A DNA stretch of 64,000 nucleotides from Chromohalobacter sarecensis (GTDB lineage Bacteria > Pseudomonadota > Gammaproteobacteria > Pseudomonadales > Halomonadaceae). The stretch covers positions 62,001 to 126,000 of the forward strand of contig NZ_JAKGAN010000001.1 in the NCBI RefSeq assembly GCF_023061135.1. The letters run 5' to 3'. Position numbers and translations under genes: made by a program. Positions 1 through 9,863 of the stretch are shown here, in pieces. The notes under the pieces are model-generated. The model saw only the letters and a program-made list of their open reading frames with translations, was not told the origin of the DNA and made no database searches. Within the stretch, counting starts at the first letter, position 1, and each line of letters begins with the position of its first letter.

Positions 1-30
1 CAGACCAAGAACAATCGGTAGACGCTGCAT
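1..30 (-). CDS. Partial gene start, probable DUF2782 small secreted protein
   Basis: Only the first ten codons are in the window (MQRLPIVLGL). The ATG is on the minus strand with a GGAG ribosome site six bases upstream, and the residues look like the start of a signal peptide. In Pseudomonas-type genomes the gene divergent from polA is a DUF2782 protein next to thrB, so that is the likely identity. The rest lies outside the window, so this is inference from context. Confidence 0.45.
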   Translation of the reverse strand, partial: MQRLPIVLGL

Positions 31-146
31 GACGGTCTCCTCGGCTGGTGGAGCAAATACGATGGTATTGCGCCTCGAGCCCATGAGGTAATGAAAGGCC
101 ATTATCCCACATCATGCGCGTTCGGCGCATGTGAAGCGTGTTTCGC

Positions 147-175
147 CTGACGCTGCGCAATGCCTTGCGTATCAT
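147..175 (+). promoter_or_regulatory. Putative sigma70 promoter of polA
   Basis: CTGACG (147-152) and TATCAT (170-175) are separated by 17 bases, 4/6 and 5/6 matches to consensus. The implied start of transcription near 182 fits translation from 196 or 211, not from the earlier ATG at 160. Seen by eye only. Confidence 0.4.
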
Positions 176-210
176 GGCGGTATCGCGAATTTCCAATGGA
201 TGCTGATGCC

Positions 211-2985
211 ATGGCCAACACGCCCCCCATCGTTCTCGTCGACGGCTCGTCGTACTTGTATCGGGCTTTTCACGCCTTGCCGCCGCTGACCACGTCCAAG
301 GGTAATCCCACCGGTGCGGTGAAGGGCGTGCTCAACATGCTCAAGAGCCTGCTCAAGCAGTATCCTGATAGTCCCATGGCGGTGGTCTTCGACGCTAAGG
401 GCAAGACCTTCCGCGACGAGATCTATGCCGAGTACAAGGCGCACCGCCCGCCGATGCCCGACGATTTGCGGCCCCAGGTCGAGCCATTGCACGACTGTAT
501 CCGCGCGCTGGGCTTGCCGCTGTTGTGCATCGAGGGTGTCGAGGCCGACGACGTGATCGGCACCTTGGCGCGGCATGCCACGGAGGCGGGGCGCGATGCG
601 GTGATTTCTACCGGCGACAAGGACATGGCCCAACTGGTCAATCAGCACATCACGCTGGTTAACACCATGAAGGGCGAGACGCTCGATGTGGTCGGTGTCG
701 AGGAAAAATTCGGCATCCCGCCCTCGTTGATCATCGATTATCTGGCGTTGATGGGCGACAAGGTCGACAACATTCCCGGCGTGCCGGGCGTTGGCGAGAA
801 GACCGCGCTCGGCTTGCTGCAAGGCATGCAGGGCGGACTCGAGACGCTCTACGCCGATCTCGAGCGTATCAAGACGCTGGACTTTCGCGGCGCCAAGACG
901 CTGGGCAAGAAGCTCGACGCCAATCGCGATCAGGCCTTTTTGTCTTACCAATTGGCGACGATCAAGACCGACTGCGAGCTACCGGTGGGGCTCGACGATC
1001 TGGACATCGCGCATCCCGACCGCGAGGCGCTCAAGGCCCTCTACACCGAGCTGGAATTCAAGAACTGGCTGGGCGAGTTGCTCGAGGGACGCGACGAGGG
1101 CGTCGATGATGTGTCCACGGGGGCGCCCGCGACGGAGGAAGATGACGCATCGGCGGCGGCCGATACGAATTCCGCGCCGCGCGAGGACCATGTCATCGTC
1201 ACGCAGGAGGCCTTCGAGACCTGGCGCGAGCGTCTGGCGCAGGCGGATATCTTCTGCTTCGACCTGGAAACCACCAGCCTCAATTACATGGAGGCCGATA
1301 TCGTCGGCATCGGCCTAGCGCTGGAGGCTGGCGAGGCCGCTTATATCCCGGTGGCGCACAGCTATATCGATGCCCCCGAGCAGCTTGACCGCGACACGGT
1401 GCTGGCCGCGCTCAAGCCGCTGTGGGAAGACGCCACCAAGGCCAAGATCGGTCAGAACCTCAAGTACGACATCTCCGTGCTGGCGCGTTATGACATCGAG
1501 GTCGCGGGGCGGCTCGAGGACACCATGCTGGCGTCTTATGTGCTCGATTCCACGGCGACGCGCCATGACATGGACTCGCTGGCGCTGAAGTACCTCGGCG
1601 AAAAGACCATCACCTTCGAGGAGATCGCCGGCAAGGGCGCCAAGCAGTTGACCTTCGACCAGGTCGCACTCGAAGAAGCCGCGCCCTACGCCTGCGAGGA
1701 CGTCGACATCACCCTGCGCCTGCACCGTGAATTGCGCCCCCGCGTGGACGGTGAAGGCCGGCTGGCGGCGGTGTTGGACGAGGTGGAGCTGCCGTTGGTG
1801 CCGGTGCTCTCGCATATGGAACGCAATGGTGTGGCGCTCGACGCCGAGCGCCTGCATACCCAGAGTCGCGCTTTGGACAAGCGGCTACGCGAGCTCGAAA
1901 CCCGCGCCTATGAGCTGGCCGGGCGCGAGTTCAACCTGGGCTCGCCCAAGCAGCTCGGCGAGGTTCTCTTCGATGAATTGAAGATCCCGGTAATCAAGAA
2001 GACGCCCAAGGGCGCGCCGAGTACCGCCGAGGCGGTGCTCGAGGAACTGGCACTGGATTATCCGCTGCCTAAGGTGATCATCGAGCATCGCGGTTTCGCC
2101 AAGCTGAAATCGACCTACACCGACAAGCTCCCGAAGTTGGTCAATCCCACGACCCGGCGTTTGCATACCAGCTACCACCAGGCGGTCACGGCCACCGGGC
2201 GACTGTCATCATCCGATCCCAACCTGCAAAACATTCCCATCCGCACCGAAGAAGGCCGCAAGATTCGCCAGGCCTTCATCGCGCGTCCCGGCTATCGCAT
2301 CGTCGCCGCCGACTATTCGCAGATCGAGCTGCGCATCATGGCGCATCTCTCCGGGGACAAGGGGCTGCTCGAGGCCTTCGCCGAAGGGCGCGACATCCAC
2401 ACCGCCACGGCGGCGGAAGTGTTCGGCGTGGCGCTCGATGCCGTCAGCGGCGAGCAACGGCGCAGCGCCAAGGCCATCAACTTCGGGCTGATCTACGGCA
2501 TGAGCGCCTGGGGGCTGGGTCGACAGTTGCATATCGAGCGTAATCAGGCGCAGACCTATATTGACCGTTACTTCGACCGTTATCCCGGGGTGGCGTGCTT
2601 CATGGAGCGTATTCGTGCCCAGGCCGCCGACGACGGCTATGTCGAGACGGTGTTCGGGCGGCGCCTCTATTTGCCCGAGATCAACGCCCAGAACCGCAAC
2701 CGGCGTCAGGCCGCCGAGCGCACCGCCATCAACGCTCCGATGCAGGGCACTGCCGCCGATATCATCAAACTGGCGATGATCGACGTCGACCGCTGGCTGC
2801 GTGACGGCGACTTCGACGCCTGGATGGTGATGCAGGTCCACGACGAACTGGTCTTCGAAGTCGCGGAAAGCCAGGTCGACGCCTTCACCGACGCCGTCCG
2901 TCAACGCATGGAAGACGCCACCAAGCTCGACGTGCCACTGACCGTTGAAGCCAACGCCGGCGCCAACTGGGACGAAGCCCACTGA
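211..2985 (+). CDS. polA: DNA polymerase I
   Basis: 924-residue DNA polymerase I for Okazaki fragment maturation and gap filling in repair. The N-terminal 5' nuclease domain has [13 protein letters not shown] and a helix-hairpin-helix around [14 protein letters not shown]. The 3'-5' exonuclease is intact: FDLETTSL carries the DxE pair, with NLKYD and YACED as the second and third exonuclease motifs. Polymerase motifs A (ADYSQIELR), B ([13 protein letters not shown]) and C (QVHDELV) are all present, so proofreading and polymerase should both work. I chose ATG 211 because family members begin just before the [11 protein letters not shown] block; ATG 196 (MDADAMANT) is the alternative. It ends 13 bp before the convergent iron-binding protein gene. 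Confidence 0.97.
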   Translation: MANTPPIVLVDGSSYLYRAFHALPPLTTSKGNPTGAVKGVLNMLKSLLKQYPDSPMAVVFDAKGKTFRDEIYAEYKAHRPPMPDDLRPQVEPLHDCIRALGLPLLCIEGVEADDVIGTLARHATEAGRDAVISTGDKDMAQLVNQHITLVNTMKGETLDVVGVEEKFGIPPSLIIDYLALMGDKVDNIPGVPGVGEKTALGLLQGMQGGLETLYADLERIKTLDFRGAKTLGKKLDANRDQAFLSYQLATIKTDCELPVGLDDLDIAHPDREALKALYTELEFKNWLGELLEGRDEGVDDVSTGAPATEEDDASAAADTNSAPREDHVIVTQEAFETWRERLAQADIFCFDLETTSLNYMEADIVGIGLALEAGEAAYIPVAHSYIDAPEQLDRDTVLAALKPLWEDATKAKIGQNLKYDISVLARYDIEVAGRLEDTMLASYVLDSTATRHDMDSLALKYLGEKTITFEEIAGKGAKQLTFDQVALEEAAPYACEDVDITLRLHRELRPRVDGEGRLAAVLDEVELPLVPVLSHMERNGVALDAERLHTQSRALDKRLRELETRAYELAGREFNLGSPKQLGEVLFDELKIPVIKKTPKGAPSTAEAVLEELALDYPLPKVIIEHRGFAKLKSTYTDKLPKLVNPTTRRLHTSYHQAVTATGRLSSSDPNLQNIPIRTEEGRKIRQAFIARPGYRIVAADYSQIELRIMAHLSGDKGLLEAFAEGRDIHTATAAEVFGVALDAVSGEQRRSAKAINFGLIYGMSAWGLGRQLHIERNQAQTYIDRYFDRYPGVACFMERIRAQAADDGYVETVFGRRLYLPEINAQNRNRRQAAERTAINAPMQGTAADIIKLAMIDVDRWLRDGDFDAWMVMQVHDELVFEVAESQVDAFTDAVRQRMEDATKLDVPLTVEANAGANWDEAH

Positions 2986-2998
2986 GGTTGCGTTGACC

Positions 2999-4024
2999 TC
3001 AACGCCATCCGACACGGTCGAAGATACGAATCGCGTCGGGGTTGTGTTCGCCGAGCTGGCTAATGTTCAGGTCGTCTTTCTTGAAGTCGCCCCATGAGGC
3101 CAGGACGTCGTCGAGCTCGATGCCTTCGACGGCGGGGAATTCATGGTTGCCGGCAGCGAACAGGCGTTGTGCGTCGTCGGAAGCGAGGAATTCCAGAAAA
3201 CGGATGGCATTGTCGCGATTGGGGGCGTCCGCGACTACGCCGGCGCCGCCGACATTGACGTGAGCCCCGCGTCCTTCCTGGTTGGGCAGCAGGATCTCGA
3301 CGCTCTCGGCGGCGGCGCGATCATCGACGTCGTCGAATTCGAGCAGACGCACATAGTAGTAATGATTGGCGACGGCGATATCGCACTCGCCACTGGCCAC
3401 GCCGCGAATCTGATCGGTATCGCCGCCTTCGGGGGCGCGTGCCATGTTATCGACGACGCCTTGAGCCCAGGCTTCAGCCTCTTCCTCGCCATGGTGAGCG
3501 ATCATCGATGCCAGCAGTGACTGGTTATAGATATTGTTCGAGGAGCGAATGCAGACGTCGCCTTCGAAGCGCGGATCGGCGAGATCTTCATAGCGCTGGA
3601 GATGAGCCGGATCGATGTCGTTGGGGTCGTAGAAGATCGCCCGTACGCGCTGGCTGAAGCCGAACCACTTGCCTTCCGGGTGGCGCATGGCGTCGGGTAG
3701 GCGCTCGTCGAGTACGTCGGAGTCGATGCGCTGGAAAATGTCCGCTTGTTCGGCGCGCCAGAGTCGCCCCGCGTCGACGGTGAGCATGACATCCGCAGGA
3801 CTAGCGGCACCCTCGCGGCGGATGCGTTCGATGAGTTGATCCGAATCGCCTTCGAGCACATTGACTTCGATGCCGGTTTTGTCGGTGAAAGCCTCGTAGA
3901 GGGCTTGGTCGGAGTCGTAGTGACGGGCGGAGTAGATGTTGACGGCATCGGCGAGCGCATTGCCGGTGAAGGCGATGCCCGCGAGCAGTACGCTAGTAGG
4001 CATGGCGAGTCGAGTTGGGGACAT
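2999..4024 (-). CDS. fbpA: Periplasmic ferric-iron binding protein of an ABC transporter (FbpA/IdiA type)
   Basis: 341-residue extracellular solute-binding protein. Residues 1 to about 25 form a signal peptide ending in NALA-DA. The mature part starts VNIYSARHYDSDQALYEAF, characteristic of Fe3+ binding proteins of the FbpA/FutA group. The run HYYYVR holds the adjacent tyrosines that usually coordinate iron. The ATG at 4024 is preceded by GGGAG, and upstream in-frame codons run into the regulatory region. It is expressed away from the ATPase gene at 4255, across a region with two Fur-box-like sites, consistent with iron repression. It delivers Fe3+ to the permease at 5308-7011. Confidence 0.92.
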   Translation of the reverse strand: MSPTRLAMPTSVLLAGIAFTGNALADAVNIYSARHYDSDQALYEAFTDKTGIEVNVLEGDSDQLIERIRREGAASPADVMLTVDAGRLWRAEQADIFQRIDSDVLDERLPDAMRHPEGKWFGFSQRVRAIFYDPNDIDPAHLQRYEDLADPRFEGDVCIRSSNNIYNQSLLASMIAHHGEEEAEAWAQGVVDNMARAPEGGDTDQIRGVASGECDIAVANHYYYVRLLEFDDVDDRAAAESVEILLPNQEGRGAHVNVGGAGVVADAPNRDNAIRFLEFLASDDAQRLFAAGNHEFPAVEGIELDDVLASWGDFKKDDLNISQLGEHNPDAIRIFDRVGWR

Positions 4025-4051
4025 GAGGTGAGGCTCCCTTGCAATATATTG

Positions 4052-4070
4052 AATGATAATAAGTCGTATT
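4052..4070. promoter_or_regulatory. Fur-box-like site 1
   Basis: The core TGATAAT-A-AGTCGTA at 4054-4068 matches one half of the 7-1-7 Fur consensus (TGATAATnATTATCA) perfectly and the other weakly (10 of 14). It lies about 30 bp upstream of the iron-binding protein start, in an AT-rich patch unlike the surrounding GC-rich DNA. Iron control is inferred. Confidence 0.5.
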
Positions 4071-4110
4071 TCCTTTATTGAAGTCCAATCCGTGGGGGCG
4101 GTCAATCAAT

Positions 4111-4125
4111 TGCGTTTAATTATCG
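4111..4125. promoter_or_regulatory. Fur-box-like site 2
   Basis: TGCGTTTAATTATCG matches the 7-1-7 Fur pattern at about 9 of 14 positions, with the right half nearly perfect (ATTATCG). It sits in the divergent intergenic region and could serve the ATPase gene on the plus strand. Confidence 0.35.
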
Positions 4126-4254
4126 TTTACTAGTGCGAATTTTTATTGGGGTTAAGGTTCGAGGCCAGAATGAGATGCTGGCGCTTTGTCATTCTTGGGC
4201 TTAACTACCGTCATGCACCGCTTACTGGATATTCCTCTCGGGTCATCCACCGGG

Positions 4255-5334
4255 ATGCCGGCTTCTCGTTTGTCTCTGCAGCGGGTGCGGCACGCCTATG
4301 CCGAGCATCTGGCCGTCGATGATGTCAGTCTCGAGGTCATGCCCGGGGAGGTGGTGTGCCTGCTGGGCCCTTCTGGTTGTGGCAAGACGACTTTGTTGCG
4401 GATCGCGGCGGGGCTTGAGCGCTTGCAGCATGGGGAGCTTCGCCTGGGTGAAGAGATGCTGGATGAAGCCGAGGGCCACCACGTGCCCCCGGAAAAACGC
4501 GGTGTGGGGCTGGCTTTCCAGGAGGCCGCACTGTTTCCCCATCTCAGTGTGCTGGAAAACGTCGCGTTCGGGCTCGATAACCTCCCACCGTCGCGGCGAC
4601 GTGCTCGGGCGATGCAGTGGCTCGAACAACTGGGCATGGCAGCACGTGCCGATACCTATCCGCACATGCTCTCGGGCGGTCAGCAACAGCGCGTCGCATT
4701 GGCGCGTGCGTTGGCGCCGGAGCCGCGGTTGATGCTGCTGGACGAGCCGTTTTCGAGTCTCGATGCGCGTCTGCGCGAGCAGATCCGCGATGATACCCTG
4801 CATGCCCTCAAGCGCGTGGGAGCGGGTACCTTGCTGGTCACCCACGATCCCGAAGAGGCGATGTTCATGGCCGATCGTATTGCCTTGATGCGTGAAGGGC
4901 GCGTGGTGCAGTGGGGGACACCTTATCAATTGTATTGTCAGCCGCAGACGCCGTTCGTGGTGACATTCTTCGGGGCAGTCAACGAGTGGGTTGGTGAAGT
5001 GCGCGAGGCGAAGGTAATGACGCCGGCGGGTGTGGTGGCTGCACCAGCGTTGGCGGAAGGGTCGCGGGCACGAGTGATGGTTCGCCCGGAAGCGCTCCGT
5101 GTGACGCACGATGGCGCTTTAATGGAACGCCCGGTAGGCGATGTCGGCATATTCGCGCGCGTGGTCATGGCCAAATTGTTGGGGCGAAGCAGCCTGCTGC
5201 ACCTTGCCGTTCCCGATGAAAAGGGACAGGAGGTGCATTGGCATGCCCAAGTGCCGGGTGTCTTTTTGCCCCGCGCCGGGCAGTCGGTGGCCTTACAGTT
5301 GGAGCCGTCACAATGCTTCGCGTTTCCCGCTTGA
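4255..5334 (+). CDS. fbpC: Ferric-iron ABC transporter ATP-binding protein
   Basis: 359-residue ABC ATPase that powers Fe3+ import across the inner membrane. Visible motifs are Walker A GPSGCGKTT, Q-loop FQEAALFPH, signature LSGGQQQRVALARAL, Walker B LMLLDEPFSSLD and H-loop VTHDPEEAM. A C-terminal TOBE-like extension runs from about residue 230, as in FbpC/PotA relatives. ATG 4255 starts the conserved LSLQRVRHAY strand; ATG 4213 is an alternative, and neither has a good ribosome site. The gene is divergent from the binding protein, and its 3' end overlaps the convergent permease gene by 27 bp. That is odd, because these three genes are normally one operon. Confidence 0.93.
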   Translation: MPASRLSLQRVRHAYAEHLAVDDVSLEVMPGEVVCLLGPSGCGKTTLLRIAAGLERLQHGELRLGEEMLDEAEGHHVPPEKRGVGLAFQEAALFPHLSVLENVAFGLDNLPPSRRRARAMQWLEQLGMAARADTYPHMLSGGQQQRVALARALAPEPRLMLLDEPFSSLDARLREQIRDDTLHALKRVGAGTLLVTHDPEEAMFMADRIALMREGRVVQWGTPYQLYCQPQTPFVVTFFGAVNEWVGEVREAKVMTPAGVVAAPALAEGSRARVMVRPEALRVTHDGALMERPVGDVGIFARVVMAKLLGRSSLLHLAVPDEKGQEVHWHAQVPGVFLPRAGQSVALQLEPSQCFAFPA

Positions 5335-7011
5335 AGCGCCGGGACGCGAGTGACGAATGGCACGGCTCAAGAGAATGACCGGTATCACGCCTACCATGAC
5401 GATGGCCAATGACGAGGACGCTGCTTCCGCGAGGCGTTCGTCGGCCGCGAGGTTGTGCGCTCGAACGGCGAGGGTGTCGAAATCGAATGGGCGCAGGATC
5501 ACCGTTGCGGGCAATTCCTTCATGACATCGACGAATACCAGCAAGGCAGCGGCCAACAGGCTGCCTCGCATCAGCGGAGCATGTACGTGGTGCAGCGTGC
5601 CGCTGGCGGTTTGCCCCAGTGTGCGCGCAGCGGCATCCATGGCGGGCGTGACCTTGCCCAGACTTGCCTCCACGGTATTGAACGAGACCGCCAGGAAGCG
5701 CACGACATAAGCGTAAATCAGAATGAACGCCGATCCGCTCAACAGTAAGCCGACGTCGAAACCGAGACCGCCGTTCAGCAGCGAGTAGAGGTGTCGATCG
5801 ACCCAGGTGAGCGGGATCAGAATTCCCACGGCGACCACCGAGCCGGGTACGGCATAGCCCATGGCGGCGATACGTGTGGCCATGCGGGTCGGACGTCCGG
5901 GATGCAGGCGCACGCCATAACTCAATATGACGGCCAGCCCCACGGCGACAATCGCCGAAAAGGCGGCGAGCAGCAAGCTGTTGCCGGCGAAATCGAAAAA
6001 TCGAGTGCCGAGTACGCTATCGCCCGTCTCCAGCGCGAGCTCGGCGAGGATCGCGCAAGGGAGAAGAAACCCGACGCCGATAGGCAGCAGACAGGCGAGA
6101 GAAGCGCCCCAGGCGCGCCACCCCTTGAGCGAGAATTCGGGGAGCTGGCGATAGCGGCCGGTCGTGTGGAAGTAGCGGCGTTTTCCGCGTGAGAAACGCT
6201 CCAGAGCGACCACCACAAGCACGAATACCAGCAGGCAGGCGGCAAGCTGAGCCGCGGCAATCGGTTCGCCCATGCCGAACCAGGTGCGATAGATGCCGGT
6301 AGTGAAGGTGTCCACGCCGAAGAACTGGACCGCGCCGAACTCGTTGAGGGTTTCCATCAGCACTAGCGAGACTCCGCCGATGATGGCCGGTCGCGCGAGC
6401 GGTACGGCGATGGTGGCAAAGAGTCGCCAGGGGCCGCGTCCGAGCGTGCGACCCACGTCCAGCACGCAGGCCGACTGCTCGAGAAATGTCGCCCGGGTGA
6501 GCAGGTAGACGTAGGGATAAAGAACCAGCGTGATGACTGTGACGGCGCCGCCCAGGGAGCGAATGCGTGGAAACCAATAATCGTCGCTCTCCCAGCCGAA
6601 GAAGGCACGCAATTCGCTCTGCAGGGGGCCGGCGTATTGCAGAAAATCCGTATACGCGTAAGCGATGACATAGGTCGGCACGGCCAGGGGGAGCAGCAGT
6701 GCCCATTCGAACAGGCGCCGGCCGGGAAAGCGGCACATGGTGATCAGCCAGGCGGTACCGGTCCCGATGAGGGTCGTACCGATGCCAACGCCCAACACCA
6801 GCCACAGGGTATTGACGAGATAGCCGCCGAGTACGGTACTGGCGAGATGGGTCCAGATACCGTGCGTGGGTAGCCACATATGTGCCAGTACGGTGATTAC
6901 CGGCAAGGCAACGATCAATGCCACGCCGAGCGTGATCAATGTCCAATGATCGAGATGCGGCCGCCAGCGAGTGTGACGCGAATCAGTGCGTAGGGAAGTG
7001 AAGATCGTCAC
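5308..7011 (-). CDS. fbpB: Ferric-iron ABC transporter permease
   Basis: 567-residue inner-membrane permease with two fused binding-protein-dependent transport domains, about twelve hydrophobic helices in all. Two EAA-type cytoplasmic loops are visible, each beginning ARTLG (ARTLGRGPWRL near residue 190 and ARTLGQTASGT near residue 470), which dock the ATPase. The start is GTG at 7011 with a strong AGGAG seven bases upstream. The binding protein lies further along on the same strand, while the ATPase gene between them runs the opposite way and overlaps this gene's 3' end. Confidence 0.93.
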   Translation of the reverse strand: MTIFTSLRTDSRHTRWRPHLDHWTLITLGVALIVALPVITVLAHMWLPTHGIWTHLASTVLGGYLVNTLWLVLGVGIGTTLIGTGTAWLITMCRFPGRRLFEWALLLPLAVPTYVIAYAYTDFLQYAGPLQSELRAFFGWESDDYWFPRIRSLGGAVTVITLVLYPYVYLLTRATFLEQSACVLDVGRTLGRGPWRLFATIAVPLARPAIIGGVSLVLMETLNEFGAVQFFGVDTFTTGIYRTWFGMGEPIAAAQLAACLLVFVLVVVALERFSRGKRRYFHTTGRYRQLPEFSLKGWRAWGASLACLLPIGVGFLLPCAILAELALETGDSVLGTRFFDFAGNSLLLAAFSAIVAVGLAVILSYGVRLHPGRPTRMATRIAAMGYAVPGSVVAVGILIPLTWVDRHLYSLLNGGLGFDVGLLLSGSAFILIYAYVVRFLAVSFNTVEASLGKVTPAMDAAARTLGQTASGTLHHVHAPLMRGSLLAAALLVFVDVMKELPATVILRPFDFDTLAVRAHNLAADERLAEAASSSLAIVMVGVIPVILLSRAIRHSRPGASSGKREAL

Positions 7012-7220
7012 GTGACGGCTCCTCTAGGGCGGGGCCGGGTGCGGATGAGACGCGGCAGCATTCGCGAAGAGTATCAGCTTGTGCGGATGAGTACAGCGCC
7101 GGGTTGCTAGCACATGCCGCGATCCGCCTTTAGCCATGCCTGGGCGGTTCCCCCGAGCGTCCCGCGGATGGATTAGTGTATCCTGTACGACCTGTGTAGA
7201 CCGTCCGGTGAACTGGGTAT

Positions 7221-8279
7221 ATGAAAATCAAGAAGCGACTTTATACGGCGCTGGCATTGGTCGTGTTGGTGCTGGCGGCCCTCGCGTGGGGGATACATTG
7301 GTGGCAGACCGGCCGTTTCTTCGAAGAGACCGATAACGCCTACGTGCATGCCGATAGTGTTGCGGTGCGCGCCGAGGTCAGCGGGCGCGTCGACGAGGTC
7401 GCGGTGTCCGACAACCAGCGCGTCGAGGCCGGCGATATTCTGGTGAAGCTCGACCCCAGCGATGCCCAGTCTCAACTTGCCCAGTCCCAGGCGGCGCTGG
7501 CCGTGGCCCAGGCCAATGCGGTCAGTGCCAAGCGTCAGATCGAGCAGCAGCGTGCGTCGATCGACGAGGCCCAGGCTCAGGTGACCTCGGCGCAAGCGGA
7601 TCTGGAACAGGCACGTTTGCATCTCGAGCGTTCGAAGCGTCTGGCGGAGAAGAACTACGCCTCTCAGCAAGAGTACCAGGACGATCAGGCGGCCGTGCAG
7701 GTGGCAGAAGCGACGCTTGCAGCGCGGCGTGCCACGTTATCGTCGTCGCGCAAGCAGCTCGACGTGCTCGAGGCCGAAAGCGACAGTGCCGAGGCCAACA
7801 TCGAATCCGCCCGGGCCGATGTCGATAACGCGCGCCACCAACTCGACAAGACCCGCCTGACGGCGCCGGTGGCCGGCGTGATCGGCAACAAGACGGTCGA
7901 GGTCGGCACATTGGCGCAACCGTCGTTGACTTTGATGCAGTTGGTGCCGATTCGCTCGGCCTATGTCATTGCCAATTACAAGGAAACCCAGACCGAGCGC
8001 ATGCGGCCGGGGCAATCGGTGTCGTTGCACGTCGATGCCTATCCCGATACCGAGTTCGAGGGCGTCATCGACAGTCTAGCGCCCGCCACAGGGTCGCGTT
8101 TCAGCCTGTTGCCGCAGGATAACGCCACCGGCAACTTCAACAAGATCGTCCAGCGGGTGCCGGTGCGCATCCGTGTGACGGGCCCGGATGACGCCCTGGA
8201 GCGCTTGCGCGATGGCCTCTCGGTGGTGCCGTCGGTGGATACGCGCGATCTCGATCCCGACGCCGAGGACGACGGCTAA
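7221..8279 (+). CDS. emrA: EmrA/HlyD-type membrane fusion protein
   Basis: 352-residue periplasmic adaptor of a multidrug efflux pump. A single N-terminal membrane helix (about residues 5-25) precedes the lipoyl half-motif DNAYVHADSVAVRAEVSGRV. A long Gln/Ala-rich coiled coil (about 75-190) follows, then the second lipoyl half LTAPVAGVIGNKTVEVGTL. The family bridges the inner-membrane transporter to an outer-membrane channel; no channel gene is adjacent. The stop codon is directly followed by the ATG of the EmrB-like gene, so the two are co-translated. No regulator gene lies beside the pair. Confidence 0.9.
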   Translation: MKIKKRLYTALALVVLVLAALAWGIHWWQTGRFFEETDNAYVHADSVAVRAEVSGRVDEVAVSDNQRVEAGDILVKLDPSDAQSQLAQSQAALAVAQANAVSAKRQIEQQRASIDEAQAQVTSAQADLEQARLHLERSKRLAEKNYASQQEYQDDQAAVQVAEATLAARRATLSSSRKQLDVLEAESDSAEANIESARADVDNARHQLDKTRLTAPVAGVIGNKTVEVGTLAQPSLTLMQLVPIRSAYVIANYKETQTERMRPGQSVSLHVDAYPDTEFEGVIDSLAPATGSRFSLLPQDNATGNFNKIVQRVPVRIRVTGPDDALERLRDGLSVVPSVDTRDLDPDAEDDG

Positions 8280-9830
8280 ATGGCCGAGGCGATCGCAAGC
8301 GACGCGTCGGGTCCGCAGGAAGCCCCTTCACGGCGTACCCAACTGGCCTTCGTGGCGGCGGTGTTCGGGATGTTCATGGCGATTCTGGATATCCAGATCG
8401 TCGCCAGTTCTCTCAACGAGATTCAGGCCGGGGTCTCGGCCAGCGCCGACGAGATCTCTTGGGTTCAGACGTCTTACCTGATCGCCGAGATCATCATGAT
8501 CCCGCTGTCGGGCATGCTGACGCGGATTCTTTCCACCCGCGTCGCGCTCGTCGGCTCTTGCCTGGGCTTCACGCTGGCGAGCCTCGGCTGCGCCATGGCC
8601 AATTCCATCGAATCGCTGATCGTGCTGCGGGCGATTCAGGGGTTCATGGGCGGGGCGATGATTCCCATCGCCTATGCCATCAGTTTCAGTGTCTTTCCGC
8701 GTCGCATGATGGGTACGGTGCAGGGGGTGATGGGCTTGGTGGCGACCCTGGCGCCGTCGATCGGGCCGACCGTGGGTGGCTACATCACCGAGTTCGCGAG
8801 CTGGCATTGGTTGTTTCTCGCCAATCTCGTGCCCGGTGTGCTGGTGTCGGTGGCGGTATGGCGGCTTCTGGACATCGACCGTCCCGACCATCGTGCGCTG
8901 CGCCATCTCGATCTCATCGGCCTGGCACTCTTGGCACTGTTTCTGGGCACGCTGGAGTTTTCGCTCGAGGAGGGCCCCGGCGACGACTGGTTCTCCAGCC
9001 GTACGATTCTCATCGCCGTCATCGTCTGCGCGCTCACCTCGGTGGGCTTCTTCTGGCGCGCGCTACGCCACCGTCATCCCATCGTCGACTTGCGTGCCTT
9101 CGTCAATCTCAATTTCGCCGTGGGGGCTGGGTTGGGGTTCGTGGTGGGTATAGGGCTTTACGGCCTGGTGTACCTGCTGCCGCTGTTCCTGGGTAATGTA
9201 CGCGGTTATTCGGCCCTGCAGATCGGCGAGGTGATGATCGTGACCGGGGTGGCGATGTTCTTGACCGCGCCGCTGGTGGGACGCGCCTCGGACAAGGTCG
9301 ACCTGCGTGCCTTGCTGCTGCTGGGGATGCTGTTGACCGGCATCGGCACGGTGATGAATGCCAACCTGACCGCCGAATCGGGTTTCGACGCGTTCTTCTG
9401 GCCGCAGGTGGTGCGCGGCGTGGGACTGGTGATGTGCTTGATCCCGACCTCGCGCATCGCCTTTGGCACCTTGCCGCCGAGCGAAGTCGGCAATGCCAGC
9501 GGTCTGTTCAACGTGATGCGTAATCTTGGCGGAGCGGTGGGTCTGGCGTTGCTGGACACGATTCGCGACTGGCGGGAGGACTACCACTGGAATCAGCTGA
9601 TTCCTGCTATCGATCAAGGCCGCGAGGTGGTCAACGCGACCCAGACGCAGTATCAGCAGCTGCTGGCGTCGACCGGCGACCCACAGACGGCCTCGGTCGA
9701 GATGATGGCACGGACCCTGCTCGAGCAGAGCATGGTCATGGCCTACAACGATATCTTCCTGTGGCTGGGTGCGCTGTACTTGTTGGTAGCGCCGTTGATT
9801 CTGCTGCTGAAAAAGCCCCAGCACGCCTGA
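8280..9830 (+). CDS. emrB: EmrB-type major facilitator drug exporter (DHA2 family)
   Basis: 516-residue proton-driven efflux transporter with about 14 predicted membrane helices, the DHA2 pattern. The first helix contains the typical MAILDIQIVASSLNEIQ, and the region around IQGFMGGAMIPIAYA resembles motif C. It begins with the ATG immediately after the TAA of emrA. A short MITE-like element follows the gene. The substrate cannot be told from sequence; the family exports hydrophobic compounds and uncouplers. Confidence 0.92.
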   Translation: MAEAIASDASGPQEAPSRRTQLAFVAAVFGMFMAILDIQIVASSLNEIQAGVSASADEISWVQTSYLIAEIIMIPLSGMLTRILSTRVALVGSCLGFTLASLGCAMANSIESLIVLRAIQGFMGGAMIPIAYAISFSVFPRRMMGTVQGVMGLVATLAPSIGPTVGGYITEFASWHWLFLANLVPGVLVSVAVWRLLDIDRPDHRALRHLDLIGLALLALFLGTLEFSLEEGPGDDWFSSRTILIAVIVCALTSVGFFWRALRHRHPIVDLRAFVNLNFAVGAGLGFVVGIGLYGLVYLLPLFLGNVRGYSALQIGEVMIVTGVAMFLTAPLVGRASDKVDLRALLLLGMLLTGIGTVMNANLTAESGFDAFFWPQVVRGVGLVMCLIPTSRIAFGTLPPSEVGNASGLFNVMRNLGGAVGLALLDTIRDWREDYHWNQLIPAIDQGREVVNATQTQYQQLLASTGDPQTASVEMMARTLLEQSMVMAYNDIFLWLGALYLLVAPLILLLKKPQHA

Positions 9831-9863
9831 GCCATGTGCCAACGGCCGAGGCCTTCGCCGCTC

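Noticed and set aside
160-210. polA start at ATG 160
   Set aside because: The extra residues do not resemble DNA polymerase I and the likely promoter -10 (170-175) lies inside them.
4150-4170. A GGTTCGAG sequence resembling a tRNA T-loop
   Set aside because: No matching acceptor, D or anticodon stems could be drawn around it. No tRNA was found elsewhere in the window.
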